Source: a virus. From it: a stretch of DNA of 21,404 bases. This document shows, in pieces, positions 13,126-21,090 of the stretch. The DNA is taken from positions 1-21,404 of the IMG/VR virus record IMGVR_UViG_3300029319_000606. One strand, given 5' to 3'. The first letter of the stretch is position 1. Each line of letters starts with the position of its first letter. Under the pieces are notes generated by a model that was not told the DNA's origin, did no database searches, and worked only from the letters and a program-made list of their open reading frames with translations. The position numbers were made by a program, and so were the translations under genes.

Positions 13126-13745
13126 GCTTGTACCGCTTCTGTATCTATATCACCACTAATAACAACTGAACCTGTAAATATTTCACCATAAACGATAGGA
13201 ACTGGAGTGCCAGCCCTTGCTGTATTTTGCGTTCCAGCAAAGTTAAATGATATTTGTGGGTTGTCCTCAAATGTGGGATCTTCAACTGGATAAAGAATAT
13301 TACCAATACCTTGAAGCACTAAACCAGCACCAATCGCACTAATACCTGTACCAATAAGAGTTCCTATCCCTGTTCCAGCCAGTCCTGCTGCTCCAGTTGC
13401 TCCTATAGCTTGTGTACCAAACAATCCTGCACCTGGGAAAAAGAATGATGCACCGATTAATGCTGCTCCTAGCAAAATAGTATTAAAAGTATCTCCACCA
13501 GCACCACTAATAACAGGAATTATATGAATATCCTGTTGACCTATTGGATCGTGTATTTCATTTTCAGTTATTTCATAATTACCTACTTTTACTAAATAAT
13601 GTTTTGGATTCATATACTTTTCAACTTCTGGAAAATTATTTACTAAAAAACTGATAGCTTGAGGTAAATTATGTACCTGTATTTCAAATTCTTTATGGCC
13701 TACAAATGCAGCCAACTCTCCATATAGTTTCAATTTACGCAACAT
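13122..13745 (-). CDS. Tail assembly protein, lambda I-like
   Basis: A 207-residue protein. Residues 1-80 have a ubiquitin-like layout ([46 protein letters not shown]) as in phage tail assembly protein I. Residues about 85-150 are Gly/Ala-rich and hydrophobic ([38 protein letters not shown]), also usual in this family. The C-terminus has [13 protein letters not shown]. It overlaps the K-like gene by 11 bases and the J-like gene by 4, giving the standard K-I-J order. Confidence 0.85.
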   Translation of the reverse strand: MLRKLKLYGELAAFVGHKEFEIQVHNLPQAISFLVNNFPEVEKYMNPKHYLVKVGNYEITENEIHDPIGQQDIHIIPVISGAGGDTFNTILLGAALIGASFFFPGAGLFGTQAIGATGAAGLAGTGIGTLIGTGISAIGAGLVLQGIGNILYPVEDPTFEDNPQISFNFAGTQNTARAGTPVPIVYGEIFTGSVVISGDIDTEAVQA

Positions 13746-14439
13746 AACGCAACCTCTTGCCTGTGCATTTTAGTAACCAAGGTGAGTATGGTTCTTTACA
13801 ACTAAGTCTACTAGATAAATGATGTAAGACATCTCCATCTATGAAAATAGCTACATGATTTAAACCAGCATCCATTATTGACATAAATAATAAATCACCA
13901 TTCTCAAGTTTTTCATTTGGTTCTAACTCTCTAAATCCAGTAGCTTCAGCACATCTTTCAAACATAGGGTTTTTAATAAATTCTTCGGGTGTTGTAGGTC
14001 TTTGCCAATCTCTAAGTTCAATATTTTTCTCTTCTTTATACCAATCTCTTACTAATGACCAACAATCAGTTATACCCCAAACCCATTCTCTTCCAATAAT
14101 CGGAGCTTTATATCCTTTTGGTTCACAATATCCCCATTGTTCTGTTTTAGGATTAACAATATACCAAGGTAAATTTGATCTTTCACAACTAACTAAATCT
14201 GCCTGACTAGGAGTTGGAGGTGTAATCGGATGACTATGAACAATAGCTGTTATCTCTCCTGTATTATCTGCCTTTACATAATCTTCTGGATCAAGGATAA
14301 AACATTGATGATTTGTCATAGACAAGTTACGACAAGGATAATACCTTTCTTTACCTTTGATATTTAACAGTAAACCACAAGATTCTTTAGGATCTTCAAC
14401 CTTTGCATGACTAAGAGCAGCTTCTTTCCACTCATTCAT
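13735..14439 (-). CDS. Tail peptidase, JAMM plus NlpC/P60, lambda K-like
   Basis: A 234-residue two-domain enzyme. Residues 1-110 are a JAB1/MPN metalloprotease: E19 and the full HxHx7Sx2D motif (H68, H70, S78, D81) are present, so zinc binding should be intact. Residues about 118-234 are an NlpC/P60 cysteine peptidase: [10 protein letters not shown] supplies Cys126, NHVAIFIDG supplies His195, and H206 may be the third polar residue. Such fusions are typical of lambda K-like proteins, which help tail-tip assembly and may cut cell-wall peptides at infection. All expected catalytic residues seem kept. Start: ATG 14439, overlapping the upstream TGA (ATGA). Confidence 0.9.
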   Translation of the reverse strand: MNEWKEAALSHAKVEDPKESCGLLLNIKGKERYYPCRNLSMTNHQCFILDPEDYVKADNTGEITAIVHSHPITPPTPSQADLVSCERSNLPWYIVNPKTEQWGYCEPKGYKAPIIGREWVWGITDCWSLVRDWYKEEKNIELRDWQRPTTPEEFIKNPMFERCAEATGFRELEPNEKLENGDLLFMSIMDAGLNHVAIFIDGDVLHHLSSRLSCKEPYSPWLLKCTGKRLRYVA

Positions 14440-15026
14440 GGCATAAACGTACCAATAGAAGGAAATAATTCTTTAGTACATACTCTCAAAGGTATTCGTA
14501 TGTTTGCTAGGTCAAAAGCAGCAGCTAATTCAAATTGAACAACGGCTCTGTTTTCTGCTGATTTTCTATCAATTTTGTATATTTCTTTTGCATATTCTGC
14601 TGTTGGATCAGGAGTTCCATACGGATTTGTATTGCCTGTAAAATTAATGGCATCTAAAAATCTTGCTAATGTTCTAACTCTTGTTACTACAGCACCAGTT
14701 AAATCATTTCCAGGGGTTACAACATTTACATTTAATAAAATAGCTGTAATTAAATTTGTGACATTACTTATCGTCAATGTAGGTCTGGGTAATTGACCAT
14801 TTGCATATTTAAATCCATCAGCTTCCAAAGGTACAGAGATATAAGTATTTCCGTTCCAAACGATATTTCCATTGGAATTACTGTTTCCATAAGCTATTGG
14901 ATTACTACCATCGTGAAATCTATATGTAGTAGCTGATCCATGTAAAGCTGCGTCTGTTGTCAGTTCAAACATTTCAATAACTGAACCTGGATTTATTGAT
15001 TGGGTTTCAGATACAGGTTTTGCCAT
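14436..15026 (-). CDS. Minor tail protein, lambda L-like, without the Cys cluster
   Basis: A 196-residue protein located between M- and K-like genes. It has [48 protein letters not shown] and [20 protein letters not shown], with [20 protein letters not shown] after. All are typical of phage minor tail protein L. Lambda gpL carries a C-terminal domain with four cysteines for an iron-sulfur cluster. Here the protein stops at [16 protein letters not shown] with a single Cys, so that domain is missing. The reading overlaps the next gene by ATGA, leaving no room for a missing exon-like extension in this frame. Confidence 0.85.
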   Translation of the reverse strand: MAKPVSETQSINPGSVIEMFELTTDAALHGSATTYRFHDGSNPIAYGNSNSNGNIVWNGNTYISVPLEADGFKYANGQLPRPTLTISNVTNLITAILLNVNVVTPGNDLTGAVVTRVRTLARFLDAINFTGNTNPYGTPDPTAEYAKEIYKIDRKSAENRAVVQFELAAAFDLANIRIPLRVCTKELFPSIGTFMP

Positions 15027-15367
15027 TATGGTTCAAATACTTGTATAAAAGTTACATTTATTCTGTTTCTATTAAAATCAAATATTTCTTTTGTAAAAGA
15101 AGGACAGACCCATTTATAGCTTGTTGTTTCATCAGGAGGTGACCAATCGAAAGATGCACCATCAACTTTTCTTGCTTCTAAAAAACTTTCTATTATGGCT
15201 GCGTCTGTATTATCTTCGTTAAAAACTAAACTCCATTGTTTTGCATTTTGATTCAAGCCAAAAGTAAACCTTTGCTGGTAACCATCACCAAACTGAACTG
15301 TTCTAGTATTTGTGATATCAGTTTTGTTTGCAGAAAAAACAGGGTTATAACTAGGAAAAGTAGCCAT
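15026..15367 (-). CDS. Minor tail protein, lambda M-like
   Basis: A 113-residue protein with the expected M pattern: TRTVQFGDGYQQRFTFGLNQ, WSLVFNEDN, IIESFLEAR, FDWSPPDETTSYKWVCPSFT and NRINVTFIQVFEP. Length and place between tape measure and L match lambda M, which forms a ring at the tail tip. It shares single-base overlaps with both neighbours (15026 and 15367). Confidence 0.9.
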   Translation of the reverse strand: MATFPSYNPVFSANKTDITNTRTVQFGDGYQQRFTFGLNQNAKQWSLVFNEDNTDAAIIESFLEARKVDGASFDWSPPDETTSYKWVCPSFTKEIFDFNRNRINVTFIQVFEP

Positions 15368-17586
15368 TATCTTAATAAACCTCCAGGCCGTCTTTGTTTA
15401 ATTAATTCTGATTGTATCGCTGCTGAAATAACTCTACCAAGTTCTTTTCCTTGCTGCTCATTACCTTGCACAGAAGATCCAGAAGCATCTATATTTACAC
15501 TAATATTTGTACTACCTCCTCCAGCTAGTTTATCGTTAGGAATTATTGTACCTGATCTTCTTGGTACGAATAGTTCTGGCCCTTTTTCTCCTACTACAAA
15601 ACTGCCTCCTGTTTTAACTGGCCCACCTTTTGATCTAGTTCCTAAAATAGGTAAACCACCGAAGCCAGGGATTTTAGAAAGTAGTGTATTAACACCAAGT
15701 CTTATAAGACTAGAACTTAAGTCATTTAATATTGATTTAGCTGCCTCTCCTAAAGTTTTTGTTCCTTGAATTGCAGCAACTAGATTATCACTAACACCAG
15801 AAGCAATAGATTCTCCAATCTTTTCAAAGTTAGTTCTCATATCTTTAGTAGATTCATTTAATTTATCTGTTGCAGTTGCAGCATCCGATAAACTGTCAAC
15901 TTGTTCATCTATTTTATTTCGTATAGCTTCTAAGGTTGTTAGTCTTGTCTGAGCTTTCTCCTCAAGTTGTCCTTCTTTAGCTTGCTTTTCAATTAACTTA
16001 TCAATTTCAACCTGTAAATTATCTTTGGCTAGTTGACCTTCTTTTTCAATTCCAGCAATACTCTTTGCGAGTGCTGGATTTAATCCTTGTTTTCTTAACT
16101 CAGCAATCCTTTTTGTCTCTTCTGCTTCCGCTTTTATAGAAACTCCTAAAGCATCAAATTTTTGAGTTAAATTATCAGCTTCTATTGATGTATTTCTTCT
16201 AATTGCAAATATTTTTTCTTCTGCACTTAACTGGTCTAAAAGAACTTTCTTTCTTCTACCTTCACCACCTCTACTTCCCATAGCTTCAATAGATCTTCTT
16301 CTATCAACTAGAGCTTGTGCTTCTGCATCTCCCTCTCCTGCTGCTGCTGCAACTGTTCTAGTAGCTGCTCCAGCTTCTAATGAACCTTCTAATCCAGTAA
16401 TTTTCGTAATAAAGTTTACTACTCTTGCTGTAAATGCTTGTAATTTTGTTATTGCTAAAGTAAATGAACTTGTTAATAATCTTGTATTTTCTCCAAATCG
16501 TTTTAAAGAATCTACACCTCTTTGCCCTATTTCAGTTGCCATCAATCTCATTGAAGCGTTAAAAGCTGCTGTCTTTCCTTGTGTTTCTTCTATTAGTTTT
16601 AAACGAGATTCTTCTGCTGATCCTTGCAAGCCTAATGCTGTAGTTACTGCTTGTGTATCTTGTGCAAATGGCCCTATAGCTCTACCTAATTCAGCCGTGC
16701 CAGCTACAAAAGTATCAATAATAGAACCTATCTGAGTACCTACAAGAGATAACGCAAAGCCAAATTGTCCACCTAGTAAACCACCAGCAGCACCACCTAA
16801 AGCACCACCAGCAGATGCACCAGCACCTTGACCGAATAACAGAGGAAAAGCTCCACCAATTAATGCATTTGATATCGCTTGATTTCTTATATCTAGATTT
16901 TCTCTACTTCCACCAGCTATAGCTCTTTGTGTTCTACCTCTAAAACTTCCTCTAAATTTTTCTCTTTTTTCTAAGATTTTAGTTATTCTCATTTCACGTT
17001 CTTGTATTCTTCCTGCTGTTTTAAATTCTTCAGCCCTTAATTTATTGTTATTAGCTAAAATTTTCTTTTTATTTGTAATTGCACTGACTTCAGATTTTAA
17101 TTCTTTACGATTTTTTTGTTGTAATTCAAGTCCTTTTGCTTTTTCATCTACAGTTTTATTTTCTAACTTTAGAAGAGCTTGATTAAGCCGTTCTTGATCT
17201 GATGCTTGTTGTTTTTGTGCTGCAACTGTCTGTCCTGCATCTGCTTGTTGTGGCCCAAATGCTCTTCCTCTTACAGTACCCATCAAAGCGTTTCTTGCTA
17301 TCAATTCTGCATTAACTAACTTTTCTGCTTTTGCTAAGTTTTCTGCTGCTTTTATTCCTTGTACAGTTGATATATTTGCTTTATCAAAGTTTGCTTGAGC
17401 TTTAGCTAATGCTGAACTTAAATTATTTAAAGTAGGAACAAAGTGACTTCGAGTCACACTGTTATACTTCATTATTTTTTCTATACTTCTATCTACCGCT
17501 TTTCCATTTCTATCTAAATGAATATTGAGACTTCTTAACTCTCTAAGACCTTTAACAGCTAATTGTATATCGGCCTTATATGCCAC
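15367..17586 (-). CDS. Tape measure protein
   Basis: A 739-residue protein. Long coiled-coil stretches occupy roughly residues 50-210 and 460-570. A glycine-rich hydrophobic region (about 240-298, NALIGGAFPLLFGQGAGASA onward) is a likely membrane-insertion segment. The C-terminus has GSFVVGEKGPELFVPRRSG, the signature end of many tape measure proteins. With about 0.15 nm per residue, the usual relation, it predicts a tail near 110 nm. The start is GTG (17586-17584) inside ATCGTGGCA. The strong AAGGAGATAA sequence lies about 35 bases upstream, overlapping the end of the frameshift protein, so its distance is too large for a normal site. No nearby ATG improves the call. Confidence 0.9.
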   Translation of the reverse strand: MAYKADIQLAVKGLRELRSLNIHLDRNGKAVDRSIEKIMKYNSVTRSHFVPTLNNLSSALAKAQANFDKANISTVQGIKAAENLAKAEKLVNAELIARNALMGTVRGRAFGPQQADAGQTVAAQKQQASDQERLNQALLKLENKTVDEKAKGLELQQKNRKELKSEVSAITNKKKILANNNKLRAEEFKTAGRIQEREMRITKILEKREKFRGSFRGRTQRAIAGGSRENLDIRNQAISNALIGGAFPLLFGQGAGASAGGALGGAAGGLLGGQFGFALSLVGTQIGSIIDTFVAGTAELGRAIGPFAQDTQAVTTALGLQGSAEESRLKLIEETQGKTAAFNASMRLMATEIGQRGVDSLKRFGENTRLLTSSFTLAITKLQAFTARVVNFITKITGLEGSLEAGAATRTVAAAAGEGDAEAQALVDRRRSIEAMGSRGGEGRRKKVLLDQLSAEEKIFAIRRNTSIEADNLTQKFDALGVSIKAEAEETKRIAELRKQGLNPALAKSIAGIEKEGQLAKDNLQVEIDKLIEKQAKEGQLEEKAQTRLTTLEAIRNKIDEQVDSLSDAATATDKLNESTKDMRTNFEKIGESIASGVSDNLVAAIQGTKTLGEAAKSILNDLSSSLIRLGVNTLLSKIPGFGGLPILGTRSKGGPVKTGGSFVVGEKGPELFVPRRSGTIIPNDKLAGGGSTNISVNIDASGSSVQGNEQQGKELGRVISAAIQSELIKQRRPGGLLR

Positions 17587-17618
17587 GATTTAAAAACAAA
17601 ATGTAACTTTATTCTAGC

Positions 17619-18139
17619 TTATCTCCTTCGTTTTGCTTTTTCAAATTCTTTTTCCTGCTCTTCATTAATTATTTGAAAATATGAACTCCAACCTATAATC
17701 TCTTCCATTGTCATGTTTTTTATTTCTACAAGACTTTTTCCTAACTCTTTTGCAATTCCAAACTGTAACATCATTAAATTATCTTTTTTTAATTCAGCAG
17801 TTAGTCTTTTGGGTCAATTTCTTCCTCGTCTTCATTAATAACAGCAAGCATTAATTTTTGTAGATCACTATCTTTCACTTCATTTTTTAAAACATCAACT
17901 TCTCCAGATCTAAACAATCTGTTACCATTTTCATCTAAGGCTTTGTTCATTAATAACTGAAGAGCAAAATTATTTGCATCATTATTAGTTTGTTTTTGTG
18001 CTCTTTCTCTTTCTGCCATTGTTAATGGTGTTACATACATTTCAAAAACAGAACCATCAGATAATGTAACTTCTTTTTTTACAGGCTCAAGATTTGCAGC
18101 TTTTCTTAGTCTGTCTAATGCAGATAAATTACTTGCCAT
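17619..18139 (-). CDS. Frameshifted tail assembly chaperone, lambda GT-like
   Basis: A -1 slip at CCCAAAA (17807-17813) replaces the final D of the G-like protein and continues with RLTAELKKDNLMMLQFGIAK, ELGKSLVEIKN and MTMEEIIGWSSYFQIINEEQ, then EKEFEKAKRRR and TAA at 17621-17619. The extension is about 62 residues. MTMEEIIGWSSYF is a common T-domain phrase (I/V-x-x-W-x-x-Y). The T part has no useful start of its own, and its position matches the lambda G/GT arrangement. The fusion should be a minor product that recruits tail tube subunits to the tape measure. Confidence 0.85.
17801..18139 (-). CDS. Tail assembly chaperone, lambda G-like (unshifted form)
   Basis: I take the ATG at 18139 (MASNLSALDRLRKAANLEPV) as start, not the ATG four codons earlier, because the former gives the common chaperone N-terminus; the choice is uncertain. 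The 112-residue product has EVTLSDGSVFEMYVTPLTMA, then ERERAQKQTNND and ends with EEEIDPKD. An acidic tail just before a slippery site is typical of lambda G. It should coat the tape measure before the tail tube forms. It lies between tail tube and tape measure, the standard position. Confidence 0.85.
   Translation of the reverse strand: MASNLSALDRLRKAANLEPVKKEVTLSDGSVFEMYVTPLTMAERERAQKQTNNDANNFALQLLMNKALDENGNRLFRSGEVDVLKNEVKDSDLQKLMLAVINEDEEEIDPKD
17807..17813 (-). other. -1 frameshift slippery heptamer CCCAAAA
   Basis: In the chaperone frame the codons are CCA AAA preceded by C, so the heptamer reads C CCA AAA, the standard X XXY YYZ form. After slipping back one base, tRNAs re-pair with CCC and AAA. 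The unshifted frame meets TAA two codons later. I did not identify a strong stimulatory hairpin just downstream. Confidence 0.85.
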
Positions 18140-18183
18140 GAATAAAAACAATATAATATTTATATTATTCTAATATAAAACAT
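18140..18183 (-). promoter_or_regulatory. AT-rich leader of the chaperone gene, possible promoter
   Basis: Between the tail tube terminator and the chaperone ATG the minus strand is nearly all A/T. It contains TATATT, the dyad AATATAAATATT and a second TATATT. Such sequence could hold a -10 element restarting transcription after the terminator, but no clear -35 is visible. Confidence 0.3.
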
Positions 18184-18207
18184 AAAAAAACCCCAGATAA
18201 TCTGAGG
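18184..18207 (-). terminator. Rho-independent terminator after the tail tube gene
   Basis: On the minus strand CCTCAGA (18207-18201) pairs TCTGGGG (18197-18191) with one U-G pair and loop TTA, followed by TTTTTTT (18190-18184). It lies 24 bases after the tail tube stop and should give a short, abundant tail tube mRNA with partial read-through to the chaperone and tape measure. Confidence 0.85.
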
Positions 18208-18230
18208 TTCGTTAAGTTATGCTAATTTAA

Positions 18231-18980
18231 TTAAGCTGTCTTAGATAAGTCGAATGTAGGAGCAGCACTAGGTCTGAAGGCTATCTCTACAACCTGTCCA
18301 TCATCTGGGTTAACGTTGAAACTTGCAGAAGTCAAAATAATATCTGCCAAAATTGATCTACTTGCGGTCTGATCTACGTTAGCACCACTCATCTGACGAT
18401 CAATATACAATCTAACTTTTGCACCAGCTTGTTGACGTTGAATAACATCTTCAACCATTCTGCTGGATAAAAGTGTGTCATCATCTGTTGAGTAAACACT
18501 AGCAGAACCACTACCATCTGCAAAACCTGAGATGAATGTTCTAAATGGTGCAGTTTGAGTAACAGTTTGACCAATACTTGTTACATCAATTTCTGCTCTA
18601 GTTATCTCAAAACTCCACTCTCTTACAGATCCAACAACTAATGGTGCTGTAAATGTAATACTTGCAAACGTTCCAGCAACGAAAGTAGGAGATGCTGATG
18701 CTGTTACTGCTGCTCCTCCTGCTGTTGAAGAAACTGTCATAACACCAGTTGAAGCATCATAAGTTTTTACAAAATAATCTGCTGCTGGAATACAGTTAGT
18801 TACTGTAGATCCTGCTGGATATGCAAGTGTTACTGTGTCATTTACTCTGTAACCCAACTGAGATCCAACAGTAATATTTCCTCCTGATGAAGGAAAAGCT
18901 GATGCTGTAAGGGTTGTTACGCTTGTACCAGCAGGAGAATAATATAACGCTCCCGAAGTACCCGATAGAACTGTAGCCAT
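18231..18980 (-). CDS. Major tail tube protein
   Basis: A 249-residue protein between tail terminator and chaperone. Residues about 120-249 form the tail tube core: VREWSFEITRAEIDVTSIGQ, FRTFISGFADGSGSASVYST, then VRLYIDRQMSG and VVEIAFRPSA. These match phage tail tube beta sandwiches that stack as hexamers. Residues about 20-110 (NITVGSQLGYRVNDTVTLAY, DYFVKTYDASTGVMTVSST) look like an added beta domain at the N-terminus. The Ala/Thr/Gly-rich C-terminus and the strong terminator fit a highly expressed structural gene. It has an untranslated leader of 76 bases. Confidence 0.85.
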   Translation of the reverse strand: MATVLSGTSGALYYSPAGTSVTTLTASAFPSSGGNITVGSQLGYRVNDTVTLAYPAGSTVTNCIPAADYFVKTYDASTGVMTVSSTAGGAAVTASASPTFVAGTFASITFTAPLVVGSVREWSFEITRAEIDVTSIGQTVTQTAPFRTFISGFADGSGSASVYSTDDDTLLSSRMVEDVIQRQQAGAKVRLYIDRQMSGANVDQTASRSILADIILTSASFNVNPDDGQVVEIAFRPSAAPTFDLSKTA

Positions 18981-19056
18981 GATTAATAATTCTAAGGTTT
19001 GAACATACGGGTACTACCCGATATGTCTATAGGATAGCCTAAATTTAAACAATAAT
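18981..19056 (-). promoter_or_regulatory. Leader of the tail tube gene with short hairpins
   Basis: This 76-base gap is one of the longest in the otherwise tight late cluster. CGGGT (19020-19016) pairs ACCCG (19012-19008) around AGT, and TAGG/CCTA (19041-19030) makes a smaller stem. A weak -35/-10-like pair may precede them. It may hold a promoter or an mRNA-stabilising 5' structure; evidence is thin. Confidence 0.35.
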
Positions 19057-19482
19057 TCAAGAAATTACTGTAGCTTGAAAATTTGTTTCGATTGTTGATA
19101 CAAAGAAGGGTCTATCTGTTTCAAAATTAGGCCCAGTTATCTCTCCAGTTCTTACATGAACACCACTTGTAGGCTGTCCTGTTGTATTTAAAGTACGAAT
19201 ACTGGTAAAAGCAGTATCAATCAAAGTTTGATTTCTTGCTGGCCCTTTATCCTTTTCACTAAACACTTTAATATTTAAAACTCCTCGTATTTGATCGAAA
19301 GAAGATGTCAAAGATGTTTCAGTAGTAAGTCCAAATTGAATATTTATATAAACAAATTCACTATCAGCATCGGAAATAACATCGCCAAAGTTATCAAAAA
19401 ATACTGGAATTGCAGGACTTAATGCACCATAAGCTGTAGCGATAGGTGCTTCCATTGCTGCTCTAACTCCTTGAAAATTCAT
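19057..19482 (-). CDS. Tail terminator protein, lambda U-like
   Basis: A 141-residue protein. MNFQGVRAAMEAPIATAYGA is followed by PVFFDNFGDV, SEFVYINIQFGLTTETSLTS, GVLNIKVFSEKDKGPARNQT and a late GVHVRTGEITGPNFET strand. The pattern of an N-terminal helix, a PVxFxN strand, Y-x-x-x-x, and G-x-L-x-V-x-V-x-x with a downstream helix is that of tail terminators (gpU / DUF4128 type). It should cap the tail tube and join it to the neck. It overlaps the gp10-like gene (ATGA). Confidence 0.8.
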   Translation of the reverse strand: MNFQGVRAAMEAPIATAYGALSPAIPVFFDNFGDVISDADSEFVYINIQFGLTTETSLTSSFDQIRGVLNIKVFSEKDKGPARNQTLIDTAFTSIRTLNTTGQPTSGVHVRTGEITGPNFETDRPFFVSTIETNFQATVIS

Positions 19483-20093
19483 CCAAAACCTCCAAATCTT
19501 TTTTGTGCTTTAGCAACTGCTCTATTCATTGATAGTTTAATAGTTTTTTGTAATTGTCCACCTTCTTTATAAGTACCAAACCAATTTTGAGGTGCAGTTC
19601 TACTTGAAACATATTTTGGATCTCCACCACCTATTTCGTATCGCAAAGTCTCGCCACCTCTACCAGCACCAACTTGTTCTAATTTTTCTCTACCAGTTCT
19701 TGAATATGGTGCATCTCCAATAATTTTTCCAGTTCTTTTTACTTTTCCTCTTCTAAATCTACCGATAAGTTCATCTTGAGCATATCCTTTATCAGGAGAG
19801 AAGTTTCTAATATTTACTGGAATATCTCGACCAATCTTTGCTAATTTTCTCATTTCACTTTGACTAAATCTAGGTGATTTAATTCTTCTGGGATTTCCTT
19901 TATTTCCATTACCTTTACTAATATTTCCATTAGCTTCGATTTCCCAAGAATTTGAATATCTACCTGACCAGGATGGGCCAGCATCTTGTAATTCTTCAAC
20001 AATCTTTTCTGCTGCGTCTAACGGGCCATCAAAAGCTATTATACTTGCTGCCATATTTACATCTCTTAAAATTTTTTTAAATGGATTTTTCAT
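19479..20093 (-). CDS. Neck or HK97 gp10-like protein
   Basis: A 204-residue, very basic protein. It begins MKNPFKKILRDVNMAASIIA, continues with a helix (DAAEKIVEELQDAGPSWSGR) and then loops with many Arg/Lys/Gly (GNKGNPRRIKSP, RFRRGKVKRTGK). The C-terminus APQNWFGTYKEGGQLQKTIK is followed by a helix (SMNRAVAKAQKRFGGFG). Position between head closure and tail terminator and the SGRYSNSW helix end are typical of gp10-like neck proteins. The exact family is uncertain, since the middle is unusually basic. Confidence 0.65.
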   Translation of the reverse strand: MKNPFKKILRDVNMAASIIAFDGPLDAAEKIVEELQDAGPSWSGRYSNSWEIEANGNISKGNGNKGNPRRIKSPRFSQSEMRKLAKIGRDIPVNIRNFSPDKGYAQDELIGRFRRGKVKRTGKIIGDAPYSRTGREKLEQVGAGRGGETLRYEIGGGDPKYVSSRTAPQNWFGTYKEGGQLQKTIKLSMNRAVAKAQKRFGGFG

Positions 20094-20470
20094 TATTGAG
20101 GTTTAGCAATAACAGTATGAAGTATAGGATTATCTCCTCTTGATGTATTAATACTAATAATTCTTGCAACTTTATTTACACCATTTTCTGCATATTGAAT
20201 CCTATCTTTAACTTTTGGATAATATGTTCCTAACTCTTTATTACCAAAAATAATTTTCAAATCATCTGATTGACTTGTACCTTCATAAACAGTTCCAGAA
20301 ACATTACTTATTAACGCTTTTATCGGAACATTAGTATCAGATCCACTAACTTGACCTGTTGTAGTGTTATAAGTTTGTGATGTAGCAGTTTTAATATAAG
20401 TCACATCAATACCAAAAGTTCCTAATAATTGTTCTGGTAAACTTTTAAAAGTATTGTCTATAAATGACAT
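20093..20470 (-). CDS. Head closure / head-tail joining protein
   Basis: A 125-residue protein. It has LLGTFGIDVTYIKTATSQTY, VPIKALISNVSGTVYEGTSQ, DDLKIIFGNKEL and RIQYAENGVNKVARIISINT. A small beta barrel with T-Y-I, I-K-A-L-I, and D-R-I-x-Y...Y/K-V-x-x-I strands is typical of head closure proteins. Overlaps the gp10-like gene by one base (TAATG). Confidence 0.7.
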   Translation of the reverse strand: MSFIDNTFKSLPEQLLGTFGIDVTYIKTATSQTYNTTTGQVSGSDTNVPIKALISNVSGTVYEGTSQSDDLKIIFGNKELGTYYPKVKDRIQYAENGVNKVARIISINTSRGDNPILHTVIAKPQ

Positions 20471-20471
20471 A

Positions 20472-21002
20472 TTATCCTCTAACTACCCTCATTTGGAAAG
20501 ATCCTGCTCCACCAAGCATATATGCTCCAAGATAACTTTGTAACCAAGGATAAACATCTAAAATATTATTAATAGAACCAGTGCCTTGACTAGAAGTACT
20601 AAATTTTACTGCTAGATCTCCTAACTTTGCTTCAGAAATATTGCCCTCCTTTCCAGTAGTACCAGTTATTGCATCGGTATCATTTGCTAAAGCTCTAGCA
20701 AGTTCATACTGTGCGTATTTAATATTATTAGGAATTTTAGAACAAGATAGTTCAACACCATCTACCTGATAATTATTTCTTGGAAACTTTAATGCCTGTC
20801 CATCATCACATCTATCACCATAATAAACAAAACTATCAATCCATCTGGTAGCTGCTATTAATGATCTATTTTTTTGGTCATCAGTTTTATTATCCCAAGT
20901 TGTTGAATCTGGAACTGTTTCAAAATAGCTGTTGGCTTCTGTCAATGTGACATAGCTATTAGCATTTTCTCCTTTAACAGTTGCATTTATGGTAGCTGCC
21001 AC
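20472..21002 (-). CDS. Head-tail connector (DnaT-like / gp6-like adaptor)
   Basis: A 176-residue protein with NSYVTLTEANSYFETVPDST, TDDQKNRSLIAATRWIDSFV, YYGDRCDDGQALKFPRNN and KYAQYELARALAND. NSYxTxxEANxYF...W.....KxxALxxATxxID matches the adaptor family often labelled DnaT-like in phages; here it is structural by place. The start is GTG (21002-21000) in ATCGTGGCA. It is the first gene after the capsid terminator. Confidence 0.8.
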   Translation of the reverse strand: MAATINATVKGENANSYVTLTEANSYFETVPDSTTWDNKTDDQKNRSLIAATRWIDSFVYYGDRCDDGQALKFPRNNYQVDGVELSCSKIPNNIKYAQYELARALANDTDAITGTTGKEGNISEAKLGDLAVKFSTSSQGTGSINNILDVYPWLQSYLGAYMLGGAGSFQMRVVRG

Positions 21003-21018
21003 GATTGATAAGGTAATT

Positions 21019-21054
21019 TAGTTTTATTGTAGCGTAAAGAAAAAACCCCACCAA
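21019..21054 (-). promoter_or_regulatory. Candidate promoter for connector and neck genes
   Basis: On the minus strand TTGGTG (21054-21049) and TACAAT (21031-21026) are separated by 17 bases. The -10 is good, the -35 matches only TTG. The -35 lies within the terminator stem, so transcription could stop and restart at the same spot. A start near 21019 would leave a leader of about 17 bases before GTG. Confidence 0.4.
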
Positions 21055-21068
21055 TAATTGATGAGGTT
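21040..21068 (-). terminator. Rho-independent terminator after the major capsid gene
   Basis: On the minus strand CCTCATCAA (21066-21058) pairs TTGGTGGGG (21054-21046), with two U-G pairs and loop TTA, followed by TTTTTT (21045-21040). It is 23 bases after the capsid stop and resembles the tail tube terminator in stem start, wobble pairs and loop. Confidence 0.85.
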
Positions 21069-21090
21069 TCTGACCACCAATTAAATAGTA

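Noticed and set aside
18389-18574. Minus-strand frame inside the tail tube gene
   Set aside because: It lies wholly within the tail tube gene in another frame and shows no protein signature.
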